In this document: positions 24,563-36,273 of the stretch, piece by piece | How the letters are laid out: each line of letters opens with the position of its first letter | How positions within the stretch are numbered: the stretch's first letter is position 1 | Position numbers and translations under genes: made by a program | NCBI GenBank assembly: GCA_021229015.1 | Contig: CM037795.1 | Span: 17,918,933 to 17,982,932 of the forward strand | Direction of reading: 5' to 3' | Length of the DNA: 64,000 bases | Source: Solen grandis | Lineage: Eukaryota > Mollusca > Bivalvia > Adapedonta > Solenidae | The notes under the pieces: model-generated | Database searches by the model: none | Told to the model about the DNA's origin: nothing | The model's input: the letters and a program-made list of their open reading frames with translations, nothing else

Positions 24563-24990
24563 TCTCTCTCTCTCTCTCAAACTTGCTGAATTTTTCATAT
24601 TTTTTTCTCGATTCTCTTGTAAAATCTCTCCCCCTCCCTCAATATGAATCATTATCATTCAGGATAACATCTTCTCTCTAACTCTCTTTCTCTCTTAACA
24701 TCTCTCTCTCTTAATATCTCTCTCTCTTAATATCTCTCTCTCCATTCCCAATTCTCTCAGGGAAACAGCTTTCTCTCAACATTATTTTCTCTCATTGTCC
24801 CCTATATCATAAATTATAGATTAATAATCAAATTATCTTTCTTGCCCCAAAACTCTTTGTGTATAGTGAAATTAATAGATATATGAAGATTATGTGATAT
24901 TAACACAATGTGTCTAATATAAGGCAATTATACCACCAAACCAAAACATTAAAAAAGCATATCTCTCTCTCTCTCTCTCTCGAGTACACT
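24563..24990 (+). repeat. Compound CT microsatellites
   Basis: (CT)n at 24564-24577, tctctctcttaatatc units around 24690-24745 and (CT)n at 24962-24981. No gene between. Confidence 0.85.
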
Positions 24991-25283
24991 TGGAACGCTT
25001 CATTGAACAGAGATTTTATCTGCAAATTTATGAATACACAGACTTCTTGCATACACAATTTTTAAAATTTGTATCACAGCTGAAAGCAACTTTATTTAAA
25101 TTCTACACGCTTAAGACAGCAACTTTCATCATATTTATATATTTAGGTTCCTGAAACCTCAGAGAAAATCAAATTTATACCTTTAACTTGAATACAGTAT
25201 ATATTCAATTTATTTCATTATAAATTTCATTTACATCATATATTGAAAGCTTAAAGAGCATAATAAACTTCATAAACATGTTT

Positions 25284-25476
25284 TTAACCCTTTACCTCAT
25301 ATGACCGTGTTTTGACACATTGACTCTTAGATCAGATATTTCCTTCCAAGAGCTGTCTGATCAGGGTCTCTCATTTGCTTCATACAAAACTGTAGCTCAA
25401 ATTCTACATTTCATATTCAATAAATTGATACTCATCAGTTTAATAATTAGTAAATGAATATTCATGAGGTAAAGGA
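25284..25476. mobile_element. MITE family 2 copy, inverted
   Basis: The right end reads atgaatattcatgaggtaaa, the inverse of the usual left end. Confidence 0.65.
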
Positions 25477-26286
25477 ATGGATATTTTCTAAAAAGAAAAG
25501 AAAATTGGTGAAGATCACTATATTAAGAAAAAAGATTTCCATGTGATAAAATGACAGCAATATCCGGTTACCATTACTGATTACTCTACATGAAATTGAT
25601 TGTATCAGCATTTTTTTTCCTTCTATAACTGGCACAGATTCACAATATAGAAGGGACCCTAATTGATTAACAATTCAAACGTGTATTCTCAATAGAGGCA
25701 TGGTTTAAACCTTTCCTACTCAGCTGAATTAATTTCAAAAGTGCTTCTCCTTCAAAATATTGCAGTTTCTTGAAAATATAAACCATTCCTGAATACCTAC
25801 CACTTTGCAGAAAAAAATGCAAGGTATTCTATCTGTCTTATTAACCCACATTTTCTCCTCACAATATCAGCAGAAATTACTTTCTTCACAATTTTGAGAA
25901 AAACAATGCTAATTTTTCACAAATGAAGAGGTACTGGACACAATCAGTATTCTGGAAAAAAAATCACTGAGTACAGGACCATATCAAGCTATTGAAGGTA
26001 AGACCACATAAATGGCCAACAACATACTTGAGCCTTGCATACAAAAAGTTAGTCCACATATGTGTAACCATGATTTGTAATATCGTTCTACTACCTGAGT
26101 ACCAAAAATATGTCGCGCTGAGCGGCTCATTGATGGGACTGGACTAATAAAAAGTTAAACCCATATCATACTGAAAATGTGTTTTTGGTCTTTGTGTTTC
26201 TGTTTATACACTGCCAGATAAAATATAGCTCAACATAATTATGTATTGAGCTAAACTATAGGTATGTATATGTAAAGAAAACTTAC
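25475..26286 (-). other. Start of the first intron of the docking-protein gene
   Basis: Begins with GTAAGT on the minus strand. AT-rich with no further coding signal that I can support down to 25475. Confidence 0.5.
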
Positions 26287-28112
26287 AAGCATTTGAGATT
26301 CGAGATCCCTCGCTGTTAATGCTCTGAGATCTGTTATCACCAGAATTCTTGTCCGTTTTTGGTTTGTCATCTGGAGTTGATGCCTCACACACACCGGAAT
26401 CATCACTTTGTCCAGACACATTCTCCTGTTTAACATCAGAAATATTATCGTACAGAACGACATCCTCGTCACTTCCGACATCAGTCAGCTGTTCATCTGC
26501 AGCACTAATTCCATCCTTTGTCAACAAAGCATTAAAATTCCACTTCTCATAATCTGGAACATTTCTCCTCCCCTTCCCTTTAGCTGGTTTCTTTGGTTTC
26601 TCTAACTCAGCCTCAATGTCTATTCCTAATTGTGTAATGTCAATTGGAACTGTTTGAAGAAGATTTTCATTTGAACCATTCTCATCAAGAGGTTTATATA
26701 GAGTGCCCTTAACATCTTCAGGTATTTCTGAGTCTTTCTTGGGTCTCAGACTTCCCTCTTTCCTCTTCCCCATCAACTTTTTCATTTCTGATTCACCAAA
26801 ATAATTTACCAGATGTGCTATCAAGAATGTTTTCCGTTGATCTGCTGAGATACTGCTTAGACTGTTCATTTAAGCTGTCTGACTTGCCTACTTCTGATAA
26901 ATTTTCTGTTGACTTAGATAAGCCTCTGGTTGAAGATTTTACTTGTAACACAGTTACGTTTTTCACACTTTTGTCCCCAAATTTCCCTAATCCATCACTC
27001 TCATGCTGTTTCTTGTCACTACTCTGACCGACCTTCTCATTTGCCCTCCGTCCTTTCTGCATGTCAGCAAGCTCTTTGATTGAACAGTAGTCATCATCCT
27101 GAGCTGACACATCGATCTTCGCATTGACATGAATCACCTTTGCACTGATTTTTGCACTCTCTTGTGAGGGATAAACTTTCTTTTGAAAAGAAGAGACAGT
27201 AGGCTCTTGATCGCTCTTTTTTGGTTCAGTTATCTCAGGCTTTGTCACATTTTTATTTGCTTCATTCTCTTTGAGAGACCTTTTACCCTTGCCATAACTT
27301 CTTCTCATGGGGACAGGTGGTGCAGTAGAAGTTTTATCAGCAGGAATGTTGTTTGGTTTCATGGAGGCCATACCTTCCTTATGCTGTGAATCATTTGATA
27401 AATAATCTCCTTTTGATTGCAGAGAATTGGATTGTTCTGTGTGCAAACCATTATTTCCTGATACCTTTGTTTTCTCTGCATTGTTTGTCGAGTCTGCAGG
27501 TTTCGCATACGGGAGATCAATATCTTCATAATCGTCATCTCTCGGCTTCCGTCTTGTAGTGGGAGGTTGGATCATTTTTAACTGTGCATAGTCACCATCT
27601 CCGCTCTCATCACTAGATGAATCCGTCTGTTCAAACATCTTTATTTTATCTTTGACAGATCCACGATTTGATTTCACCTTGCACTGTTTCTCTTTGTCAT
27701 CTCCCTCATTTTCAATGAGAACAATGTCTTCATATCCAGTGTCCAAAAACTGATCTCCACTTGAAAGTTTCTGAACTTTAACAGAAAATGAATTCACCTG
27801 TTTAACTTTTGGTTTGTTTACCTTTGCATACAATGTACTGGGATCGGATTTTTCTTGAGTTGCACTAGTTTTGGAAACATGCTCCATTTCCCGCACTATG
27901 ACTTCAAGGAAAAATTCCTCCTCCTTTATTTTTTTACTTAGTTGACTTATAGATCCCTTAGTTTCATCTCTTAAAGCTGTCAACTTTTGAATTAACCCTT
28001 CGCTCGAGGGGCCTTGTTTACATATACATTCCAAACGTGTTAGAAACTGTGCAGGTATCTCACATTTAAACGACTCCTCCCATGTTTTCTTCACATTATC
28101 AACAGTCTCCAT
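26287..28112 (-). CDS. 5' coding exon of a coiled-coil docking protein (possibly BCR-like), frameshifted
   Basis: Start chosen at METVDNVKKTWEESF (28112); an in-frame ATG at 28250 adds 46 hydrophobic, unlikely residues. Residues ~36-81 form a Leu/Ile/charged helix (likely coiled coil), then a long disordered Ser/Lys/Asp-rich tail. Tyrosine motifs resembling SH2 ligands: YAKV 95, YEDI 127, YAQL 175, YEDI 195, YAKP 202, YCSI 342, and later YKPL, YEKW and YDNI (Grb2-type YxN). PPVPMR at 265-270 fits a PxxPxR SH3 site. The short W..SF start plus helix resembles the oligomerisation region of BCR; this is a weak, memory-based link. One extra T in TTTT (~26800) breaks the frame; past it the text continues GESEMKKLMG. 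The exon ends at donor GTAAGT (26281-26286 complement), phase 1. No catalytic domain is seen in the window. Confidence 0.75.
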
Positions 28113-28300
28113 AATCGTCAACAAATAAAATCCAGGTAAAAGCACATATATGTCATAATTCAAGCATAACGCAATCAATAGAGGACAAATATCAGTCTTT
28201 TCCTCGCTGCACGGTGTCTCTTCCGGGGTTTGTTTTGTAGTGTATTGCAACTAATGGCGGTGTATGCGAGTCGTGGGATTCACCTGTGGTAGTATGAGAT
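28113..28300 (-). promoter_or_regulatory. 5' UTR / promoter side of the docking-protein gene
   Basis: GC content rises here relative to the surroundings and the next plus-strand open frame starts only ~290 bp from the minus start codon, so this may be a shared divergent promoter. No TATA box is obvious. Inference. Confidence 0.3.
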
Positions 28301-28399
28301 TTGATTGGATGTTGAACGAATTTTTTCTAAAAATATACTTCAGAATTTCCGTGCTTGTCGGGCTGTTCGTTAGTTTCCGGCAACTATCGGGGATATTGA

Positions 28400-28663
28400 G
28401 GCCCTGGAAGTAAGTTTGAAAGGGATGTTGGAAAAGCGCTGGGAGTCCTAGGAATCAAGGGAAAGACAAGGAAAGATTCTGTCCGAGCTCTCAGTAAGGC
28501 TGCAGAGAAAACGTCTAGTTGGCCCTGGATTAGTCGTAACGACACTTCATGGACGCCATCACAGACGAGCAGTGCTTCAATTTTGAAAGATAACAGAAGT
28601 TGGTTGGGTAAAACTACCGACAGTTACCAAGATGACAGAAAAAATAGAATAAACATTTTTTAA
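28400..28663 (+). CDS. Unidentified open frame divergent from the docking-protein gene
   Basis: 87 open codons without an ATG, reading FERDVGKALGVLGIKGKTRK and later TSSWPWISRNDTSWTPSQTS, ending INIF and TAA. Trp, Ser and Lys content looks protein-like rather than random AT-rich translation. It could be a terminal exon of a short plus-strand gene or a decayed fragment. A GTAAGT at 28410-28415 could instead be a donor of a first exon. No homologue recognised. Confidence 0.25.
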   Translation, partial: GPGSKFERDVGKALGVLGIKGKTRKDSVRALSKAAEKTSSWPWISRNDTSWTPSQTSSASILKDNRSWLGKTTDSYQDDRKNRINIF

Positions 28664-30242
28664 GAGCTAATTTAATTTAACAGGTCAATGAATAGTCTCT
28701 CGATCCCGGCTCAAAAGTCACTCTAAATTCGTGGCAAACATTTGAATTTGTCAAACGGGTCAATCTAATTTATATGTGGTAAAATAGAAAAAATCAGCTT
28801 CTGAAGATTTAGCTTGAGTTCTAATGTAAATAAGATGAGGTGACGATTTAAGTTCTTGGAAAAATATGGCTTGCGCTGTTCACTGGTCGGCCTATGTCCC
28901 GTTAATGGCCACAGGGGGACTTTTGGGGGGAACCATCTTACAATGTCCAAGTAGTACGATTTCACAGCTGTTAAAAACCAGATGCGCCATCTTCCTTAAG
29001 AGTATTATAAAAAGCAGATAAATCGTTTTTTGTCTTGATCTCATGTTTCCTTGCTTGTTACCTCCAGTGCATATGTTAGACCCGTGTTAAATAAACGTTA
29101 ATACACGCGATGTTGGACAGATTGCGAACTTGCAAGGAATTGGTCTTTGAGAATTGAATGCACAACCTGAAAATTTGCGAAAAGTCGTTAGTGGCCAGCT
29201 TGTCTCCAAATGATAATGCTGCATTCACGAGATAAAGGGCAAAATATTTTTATGATATATCCTTTTCATAAAAAGAATTCTGATGATAAATCAGTTTCAT
29301 AAAAAAAAGAAAAGAAAAGAAATGCGATTGAAAGGACAATTAGGTCCATACATGGTTCTACTGGAATCATATAAAGGACTGTTCGTTTAATATATAATGT
29401 CAAAATGAAATTATATAATGCTACTTTGGAATGATACATAGACAATTCCATTTGATATTTTGAACTTTTCAATTTGTATAAATTATGAAACCGTATCGTA
29501 TATTGCTTTTTGGTAAAATATCATGTTATAATGGTGTAATATAAGGACATCTGCATTCATGCATATTTCGACTATGATCATATAAAATAATCTTCGTCCA
29601 TATAATGTATAAATGAAATCATATAATGTTACTTCGGATTGATACATTGTAAAGAACGGTATAAATCAGCCATGGCTTTCCATACTCCAGCACGACAACA
29701 TTAAGCAATAGGGTAGATAGCAGGCCTGGATTTACCACCCCCCCCCCCCCCCCTCCTCCAGCTGACTTGGTCATTCAATTTTCTAGGCTGTATTTCGATG
29801 AAATTGTCGTGATTTGGGTTAATTTTTGTGCCCTGTAGTGGAAATCCCCATTGTGTGCCCCTTGTCCCTCATCCGATCAGTCAGTCAACCGCCCTGCTGT
29901 TTCCAGGACCACCTACTGATAGAGCATCCGCTGTTACATGACTGTGACTGCTTTAATTCGAATCAGTCAGACGATTTCAGCTGTATACTGTGTATCAAAC
30001 TCCGTGCACCGGTTACGTCATGCTACGCTACTTTAACCACTGCCACCACACAAGTCACGCTGTTAGTTGAAACCATGTGACCAACACTCATAATTATATG
30101 AAATAATGTTACTTGATTTTATTTTTTACTTTTCTCATAATCATGAATGTTACTTTCGTGAAATATAATGAAACTGATATGATATATTCAAAACTAAAGC
30201 CAAAAGTGATAAAAGTAAATCCGGCCTATATCAGCCGAATCT
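28664..30242. other. No gene seen; loose catataatg repeats
   Basis: atgaaattatataatgctac (29405) and atgaaatcatataatgttac (29611) suggest an old ~205-bp duplication. Otherwise nothing. Confidence 0.45.
29738..29754 (+). repeat. Poly-C run
   Basis: About 17 C within non-coding DNA. Confidence 0.9.
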
Positions 30243-30688
30243 GGACTAAGACCACAGTTACCTGCTCTTGGTTACCCTTGCATCCGGATGTGACCCTATT
30301 TAATGCTGAATTATGGTGAGTTTTTGACTGAAAGACATGCAATAAAGGATGAAATCCTATAGAACACAGTTAAAATAGTCATAAAATGTCCAATTTGGGG
30401 GCCTTATTGCACAACAGCCTTAAAAGTTAAACATTGTTGAGAGGGGAATTTTTGAGAAAATTGGTGTGAAATGGCCGACCAGTGCACTTAATTCATACGT
30501 ATGTTATTTGGCCTTAAATAGGTCAAAAAGTAATTGGGTGGCCCCATGTTTAAAATGTACAGAATTATTTCTCTTGAATAGATCTATCTAATGAGTGTAA
30601 GTTTGGATGTCAATTTCCCTTACAGAAATTGTCATTTGTATATATGCTTATATAGAACATATAGTAAAATTAAGTGTGGTCTTAGTCC
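30243..30688. mobile_element. TIR transposon (GGACTAAGACCACA family), intact ends
   Basis: 446 bp with perfect 14-bp inverted ends GGACTAAGACCACA / TGTGGTCTTAGTCC, flanked by ATCT on both sides (possible 4-bp target duplication). No coding capacity. A second copy sits in the synthase pseudogene. Confidence 0.8.
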
Positions 30689-30879
30689 ATCTACTTGTGG
30701 TGGCAGTGGTTATCGACAACTGTAAGGGGAGGTAACTACTGCGGCGGAGTTTGTGTATAAAATTAAGCGCCGTGAATGTCACAGATATAGATTAAAACCC
30801 GACATGTTACCAGGTATGTCTATTTCTTTTATTAAAGAAAATCTTGACGAATATTCCTTAAAATTACAATAAGCACATT

Positions 30880-30905
30880 GCTCTCTCTCTCTCTCTCTCT
30901 CCTCT
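30880..30905 (+). repeat. (CT)n microsatellite
   Basis: ctctctctctctctctct run in intergenic DNA. Confidence 0.9.
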
Positions 30906-32079
30906 CCTACAAATTTTAAGATTTACATTAGTATGTTTTAAAAAAAAAAAAAAAGAAGCAAATTTTGAATTACAAATACACAAGAATAATTTAATCAATG
31001 TATTTTAAATCTAGTAAGATTATACCCAATAATTTGTTGTTGTTTTTAAATAGAGCACACAAATATAAAAGTAATACCTTATTACTGCATTGTGCAGAGG
31101 AAATATGAATTAATAGCCTTATCAATAACTTTTACTTATGTATGACTTTTTTTTCTTTTCTATTTTATTTATTTATTTTCATAGGTATATTGAATGAAAT
31201 CAAGTTTAAAATTACTAAGTTCTGTAGCTGTATTCGAACTCGCAAGCTAGTTTTTTGCAACGTGCTGAATAAAAGATTGTATGTAGCACCATATAAAACG
31301 CGGATGTGTTTTTATTGGTAAATAACATTACTTTGCACAGCTATAGGCTAAAGAAAAAAAATCGACCCAAGCAATATTATTATATTGCCCAAGGCTTAGA
31401 TCCATTGCCTTCAAGTTTCAATATATATTATCTAACTTTAAGGCCAATTAAGGGAGTCAGACCCGAATGGTCACTATGAAAAATTGAAAATAAACAATAT
31501 TGAGGGTGTTTTTTTTTTCCCATACGTATGACTCTTTGCAAATCTTACCGCCCCGTTTCATTTTTTATATAAAGATATCATTTTTAGAAATAATACAATA
31601 AATAAATATTATGTCATATCCTCTTTACGAAAAATATTTTGCTACTGATTATTGATTATAAACAAATAATAGCATTCGGCAAACAAACCCTGATTGTTTC
31701 AACTAAAACTACTTGAAATATGATAAATTCTTACCATGCTTAACCTATTTTACACACTGGTCTAATTATGTATTTATATATATATAACTCTAGTCTCTAC
31801 AAAACTGAGTGCCATATTTCAAAGTTTACCCGATTTTTCTACAAAGTAGATCTATTTCGGTTACTCTTGCCAAATTAAAAAAAAATACATTACCGAGTGG
31901 TTTTGATTTTATTAGTCCTTCAATATACCAGGTATCATATTTGTTATTTTATCCAATAAATACGTATACAAATTACAAAATGAAATATTATTGTTCTTTC
32001 TAAACCTGATCTGAGTGAAACAGATACATGGGTCAAAGTTTTAAGGAATTTTCCTGATTTTCAGATTGCCGAATGACTT
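30906..32079. other. No gene seen
   Basis: Very AT-rich up to the assembly gap. Confidence 0.5.
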
Positions 32080-32179
32080 NNNNNNNNNNNNNNNNNNNNN
32101 NNNNNNNNNNNNNNNNNNNNNNNNNNNNNNNNNNNNNNNNNNNNNNNNNNNNNNNNNNNNNNNNNNNNNNNNNNNNNNN
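32080..32179. other. Assembly gap of 100 N
   Basis: Exactly 100 N, the usual placeholder for a gap of unknown size. Sequence on either side shows no recognisable shared element. Confidence 0.99.
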
Positions 32180-32550
32180 AGATGCTTTGCCCGACTTAGA
32201 CATTTATCTTTCAGCTATACACTTCACGACTTCTTCTTAAATTATGCCCTGTGGCATTACAATATACAACTTAAAGGTAATTGGAACCCATACATAGATA
32301 CATTCTACTGCTAGCAAATCGATTTTCAAGTGGTTGCACTGTGAAGAAACAACTGGAGTCCATCTTTGAACGGAAAAACCCATAAAGCACCTTTGAACCT
32401 ACTGTATCTGGACTAGTTACAATGATATGATTAGGTTAACTTCTCATACAGTTTAAATAGTATATAGTTAGAATAATATTAATTATATAAATATTATGTA
32501 ATACTTCCGTCTGATGCATATGCTTTAGTTTAAACTTATATATTTTACGT

Positions 32551-32715
32551 CTATTGGGAAACAAGTTCTTACAACTTATACTAATCCCTCTGGACGGTTC
32601 CTGGGTTGGACCAGTACTTTGCGCCCGGGAAGGTCATGAAGAGTTCTTTCCTCCAACGGGGTTCGAACACACAACCTTCGGATCCGTAATCGGGTACGTT
32701 ACCATTGGTCCAAAT
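32551..32715 (-). repeat. SINE type 1 copy
   Basis: Best-preserved copy in the window. On the minus strand the head reads ggaccaatggtaacgtaccc with a B box ggttcgaacc-like (complement of ggggttcgaacac). A tRNA-derived SINE, not a tRNA gene, because no acceptor stem forms. Confidence 0.65.
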
Positions 32716-32994
32716 AGCTTTATTTTTAATTAGCCATCATCGCGACAGAAAATGTACTTATAACGATGTCTACCTAATAACTCCGGTGGCAAAGAGTCGC
32801 CCAAGTAAACCCAAGCGACCTACCTACAAAAGCCAACTAAAACACCTCTTCATTTGAAGGAAATGCATTCCAATCTACAGCGACGAGGAACAGCGCGATG
32901 CTAAATAATATTAAATCAGTGACGATAATCACTCCACTACGGAGGTCCCCAAACAATGAGTCAACTAATTCTAAACTACCCATAATATAAATAT

Positions 32995-33185
32995 TGTCCT
33001 TTATCATGCTAAATTTCGTAATTGGACTTGTTCGTTCTTCATTTTGGACTGTAACATAAGTTGTTTATGGGGGTACTTGCTGACTTACTTACTGACTGAA
33101 TAGCGAACAGTGCAGACCATGATCAGATTGCACGGATATGCAGGCTTATATAGGTCTTCACTGGTCAGAAAGGCAACAGCATTGA
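32995..33185. repeat. Dispersed repeat, copy 2 of 2
   Basis: ttcttcattttggactgtaa, gttgtttatgggggtacttg, cagaccatgatcagattgca; counterpart of 19780-19990. Confidence 0.6.
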
Positions 33186-33728
33186 AAGAATTGAAATACA
33201 TTTATCATGCATTTCATAGTATTTAAGGTAGCCCATGGAGCCGATTATATCATGTTAGATATATTTGTGTATCTTGCGTTGTAAAATGTATATACACATG
33301 TAACTAAAATAAACAATTCTATTAGCCGACTTGCTCTTTAAAATGTGAAATTTTCACGTGTGCTAGTCCTATAACTGCAACTGAAATAAAATATAATCAG
33401 ACTATATCATGTTTTATCGCATGGCATTCCTTGTTTTCCGTGCAATATAACCCACGGCAGGGAATCACGTTAACCCTAAACAATTCATAGGATAAACGTC
33501 AAATATTATTATTCCGTTAATCTCAGCATTTAGGGTCATGTGATAAAAAGAATCTCACATGAGTAGTCATATAATATAAAATTTTATTACACGAGTTCAA
33601 GAAAATGGTAAAAAGCGAGCCTCTGGCGAGTCCTATAACTGCAACTGAAATAAAATACAATCAAACGATATAATATTTTATTTTTTATACTTTTCATTCC
33701 TTCTCTCCAGCCTCTAAAATTCATTCGA
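33186..33728. other. No gene seen
   Basis: ctataactgcaactgaaataaaata occurs in part twice (33370 and 33631), a short dispersed duplication. Confidence 0.4.
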
Positions 33729-34175
33729 TATGACGGCATTTTTATTGATACTATGTGACGCCATTTTTATTGATATGATATGACTCCATTTTTATTGATA
33801 TGATATGACTTCATTTTTATTGATATGATATGACGCCATTTTTATTGATATGATATGACGCCATTTTTATTGATATGATATGACTTCATTTTTATTGATA
33901 TGATATGACTCCATTTTTATTGATATGATATGACGCGATTTTTATTGATATGATATGACTCCATTTTTATTGATATGATATGACTTCATTTTTATTGATA
34001 TGATATGACGCCATTTTTATTGATATGATATGACGCCATTTTTATTGATATGATATGACGCGATTTTGATTGATATGATATGACTCCATTTTTATTGATA
34101 TGATATGACGCCATTTTTATTGATATGATATGACTCCATTTTTATTGATATGATATGACCCGATTTTGATTGATA
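33729..34175. repeat. 25-bp satellite, about 18 units
   Basis: Unit tgacgccatttttattgata plus tgata, repeated head to tail. Variants gcc, tcc, ttc and gcg at one site alternate along the array. No spacers, no frame. Confidence 0.9.
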
Positions 34176-34263
34176 TGTCTTATTTTTTTATGGTGTATGC
34201 TATGACTAATTACTCATATATTTGTCTTTTTTACCCGAAACAATGGAAGAGATATCATATTTA

Positions 34264-34458
34264 AGGTAATCCATTCACCATTAAATCATAATCATGATCC
34301 TTTAAATGGTTTTAAGGACTTCAGTGCAGATGCAAGCATCCTTTGACTTGAGGTTGACTAGGCTCTTTCGCTCTAAGACTAAAGGCTTGCATTTACTATA
34401 AAAAACCAATAAGCACTTGATAGACCATGATCACACTTTAATAATGGAGGATTGCCTT
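34264..34458. mobile_element. TA-target MITE (AGGTAATCC family)
   Basis: Third copy, TA-flanked, ends aggtaatccattcacc / ggaggattgcct. Confidence 0.75.
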
Positions 34459-35018
34459 AATGTATACTGTGAGTACTTTTCTGAGCCTATTCCCATTCAG
34501 AACTATATGTATACGATAGCAAAGACAGACTCGGATGACCGTTCAGGCTAGTTATCTCGCATCTTTTAACTACATGCTGTTCATCGAAGTGACAACAACA
34601 AAAATCACATTAAGGTGACTCTTAAATGTACACTTGGGCAATACATGTATATTCTTAATTAAACAGATTTCAAAGTGAAGAACCGCATTTGACTTAGTAA
34701 AAAAAGAGTGACAGCCCAAAAGTACTTAATAGAACAATAGTTGCAAAAACGTCTACAATGAAGCATTCTGCTCTTAAAAATCTTGAATTGCGATTAAAAA
34801 TTAATACATTAAACTTAAGATTTAGCAGCATGTAATTATATAATAGGTCACAATTTTCGGAGGTAGAAAAAAAAATAATGAAGCAAACACACCTCTTAGT
34901 AATATCAAGCCATGACACATAAATCTCCAGGTGTAAAATGATAAAAGGAGAAAACATGTTGTTTTTTTTCTTTTTACATGAAAGGCAGCACCATTGAACA
35001 TGTATGCACATGAATGTG
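34459..35018. other. No gene seen
   Basis: The long minus-strand frame from 35203 is mostly SINE and AT-rich DNA. Confidence 0.45.
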
Positions 35019-35033
35019 AACAGATTGTACAAT

Positions 35034-35215
35034 AATCCCGGTAGGGACTTCGGATTTTTCATGTGAGGAAGCCTTCCAGCTGGCTTGCGGTAGGTTGGTG
35101 GTTCTACCCGGGTACCACTGTGTACTCGGGGTCTTCCTCCACCTGTAATTAGCTGGACGCCGCTATATGATTGAAATACTATCGCAGCGACGGTAAACCC
35201 CAATACAACAACAAC
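35034..35215 (+). mobile_element. SINE type 3, 5'-truncated with target duplication
   Basis: Begins aatcccggtagggac and ends in (caa)n. Flanked by identical aacagattgtacaat (35019-35033 and 35216-35230), a 15-bp target-site duplication showing retrotransposition. Confidence 0.85.
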
Positions 35216-35230
35216 AACAGATTGTACAAT

Positions 35231-36044
35231 GGTATTCTATAATGTCTAAGGTTATTTGAAACCCCCACACTCAGCTCATTTTACAGGGTCATCGGGGGAC
35301 CTCTGTGGCCGTGTAAAAAGTATTTATAATCACTCAGCCGATTTACAACAAAAAGGACATTCGGAATAGAGGTTTATGTATATTTGACACGGGTCCTATC
35401 TTATTTGATAAAGGTTATGATCGTCTTCAAATTCATCATCAAGAAAAATATATCTAATTACATGAACACCATCCACTTCTCGAAAATAACAGTGCATACA
35501 TAGATTTTCTTCATGTAAAAAATACGAATATCTTTAAATGCTATTGAGCATATTAAGATTTCATATTTCTCGCGAAATCTGGTCTATAATTCCGAAAATA
35601 TCCGATTACACACGCAAGTCCGTGTCTGAGTTTAAACAATCGTGGCGAGAGAAGAGAACACGATCGATGAACGACAATATTTGCTGAAGTCATTGACATT
35701 TTCCTTTCGCTCTTTTGTTTGCACACGTGAACTAAAATAGATGTTTGAACTTTCCGTTAAAATAGATATTTGAACTTTTCGTTGATAATCGTGTGCGTCC
35801 TAAAGATGGCCTGCAATGTACAAAAACATGTCGCCGTGTTCATACTTGAAGATTCTTATGAACAATCGATTTACCGGTATACACGATATCATCATATTTC
35901 TGAACACCATTTTAATTTTTATAACTTACTTACACTGTTAAGTTAACTGTGGTACAACGTAAATTGCGGCTGTAGTATCATGTACAAGTACATACTGATG
36001 TCAAGTGTTTGCTGAACATCCGCCTGATAGTCACGTGCAAAACA
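35231..36044. other. No gene seen
   Basis: No recognisable repeat or frame. Confidence 0.5.
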
Positions 36045-36273
36045 TTAACCCTTTCCCTCATATATAGACTCATTTTGACGCACTCAATAGGTACCACATA
36101 AAGCCTGATCTGCAGAAAACCACAGTTAAACCTTACCAAATTTAATTGTAAAATCCTCATTACCAGACCACTGAGGAGCAGCGAACAGCATAAAACCTTA
36201 CTCGCAGGCTGATCTGGTTTTATGTTGTTCGCATAGGTCTTTTCATGGTATTCTCTATGAGGGAAAGGGTTAA
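36045..36273 (+). mobile_element. MITE family 1 copy with hairpin-arm deletion
   Basis: Lacks gatcagcctgcgagtt of the left arm, so the central stem is lost. Both ends intact. The only copy right of 23 kb. Confidence 0.87.

Noticed and set aside
26349..27559. Plus-strand frames opposite the docking-protein exon
   Set aside because: Shadows of the longer minus-strand coding sequence with no motifs.
32551..32715. tRNA gene
   Set aside because: B-box-like sequence is present but a cloverleaf with acceptor stem does not form; the dispersed, truncated copies show a SINE.
33729..34175. CRISPR array
   Set aside because: Contiguous satellite without spacers in an animal genome.
34694..35203. 169-codon minus-strand frame
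   Set aside because: Half is reverse SINE sequence and half AT-rich hydrophobic translation.
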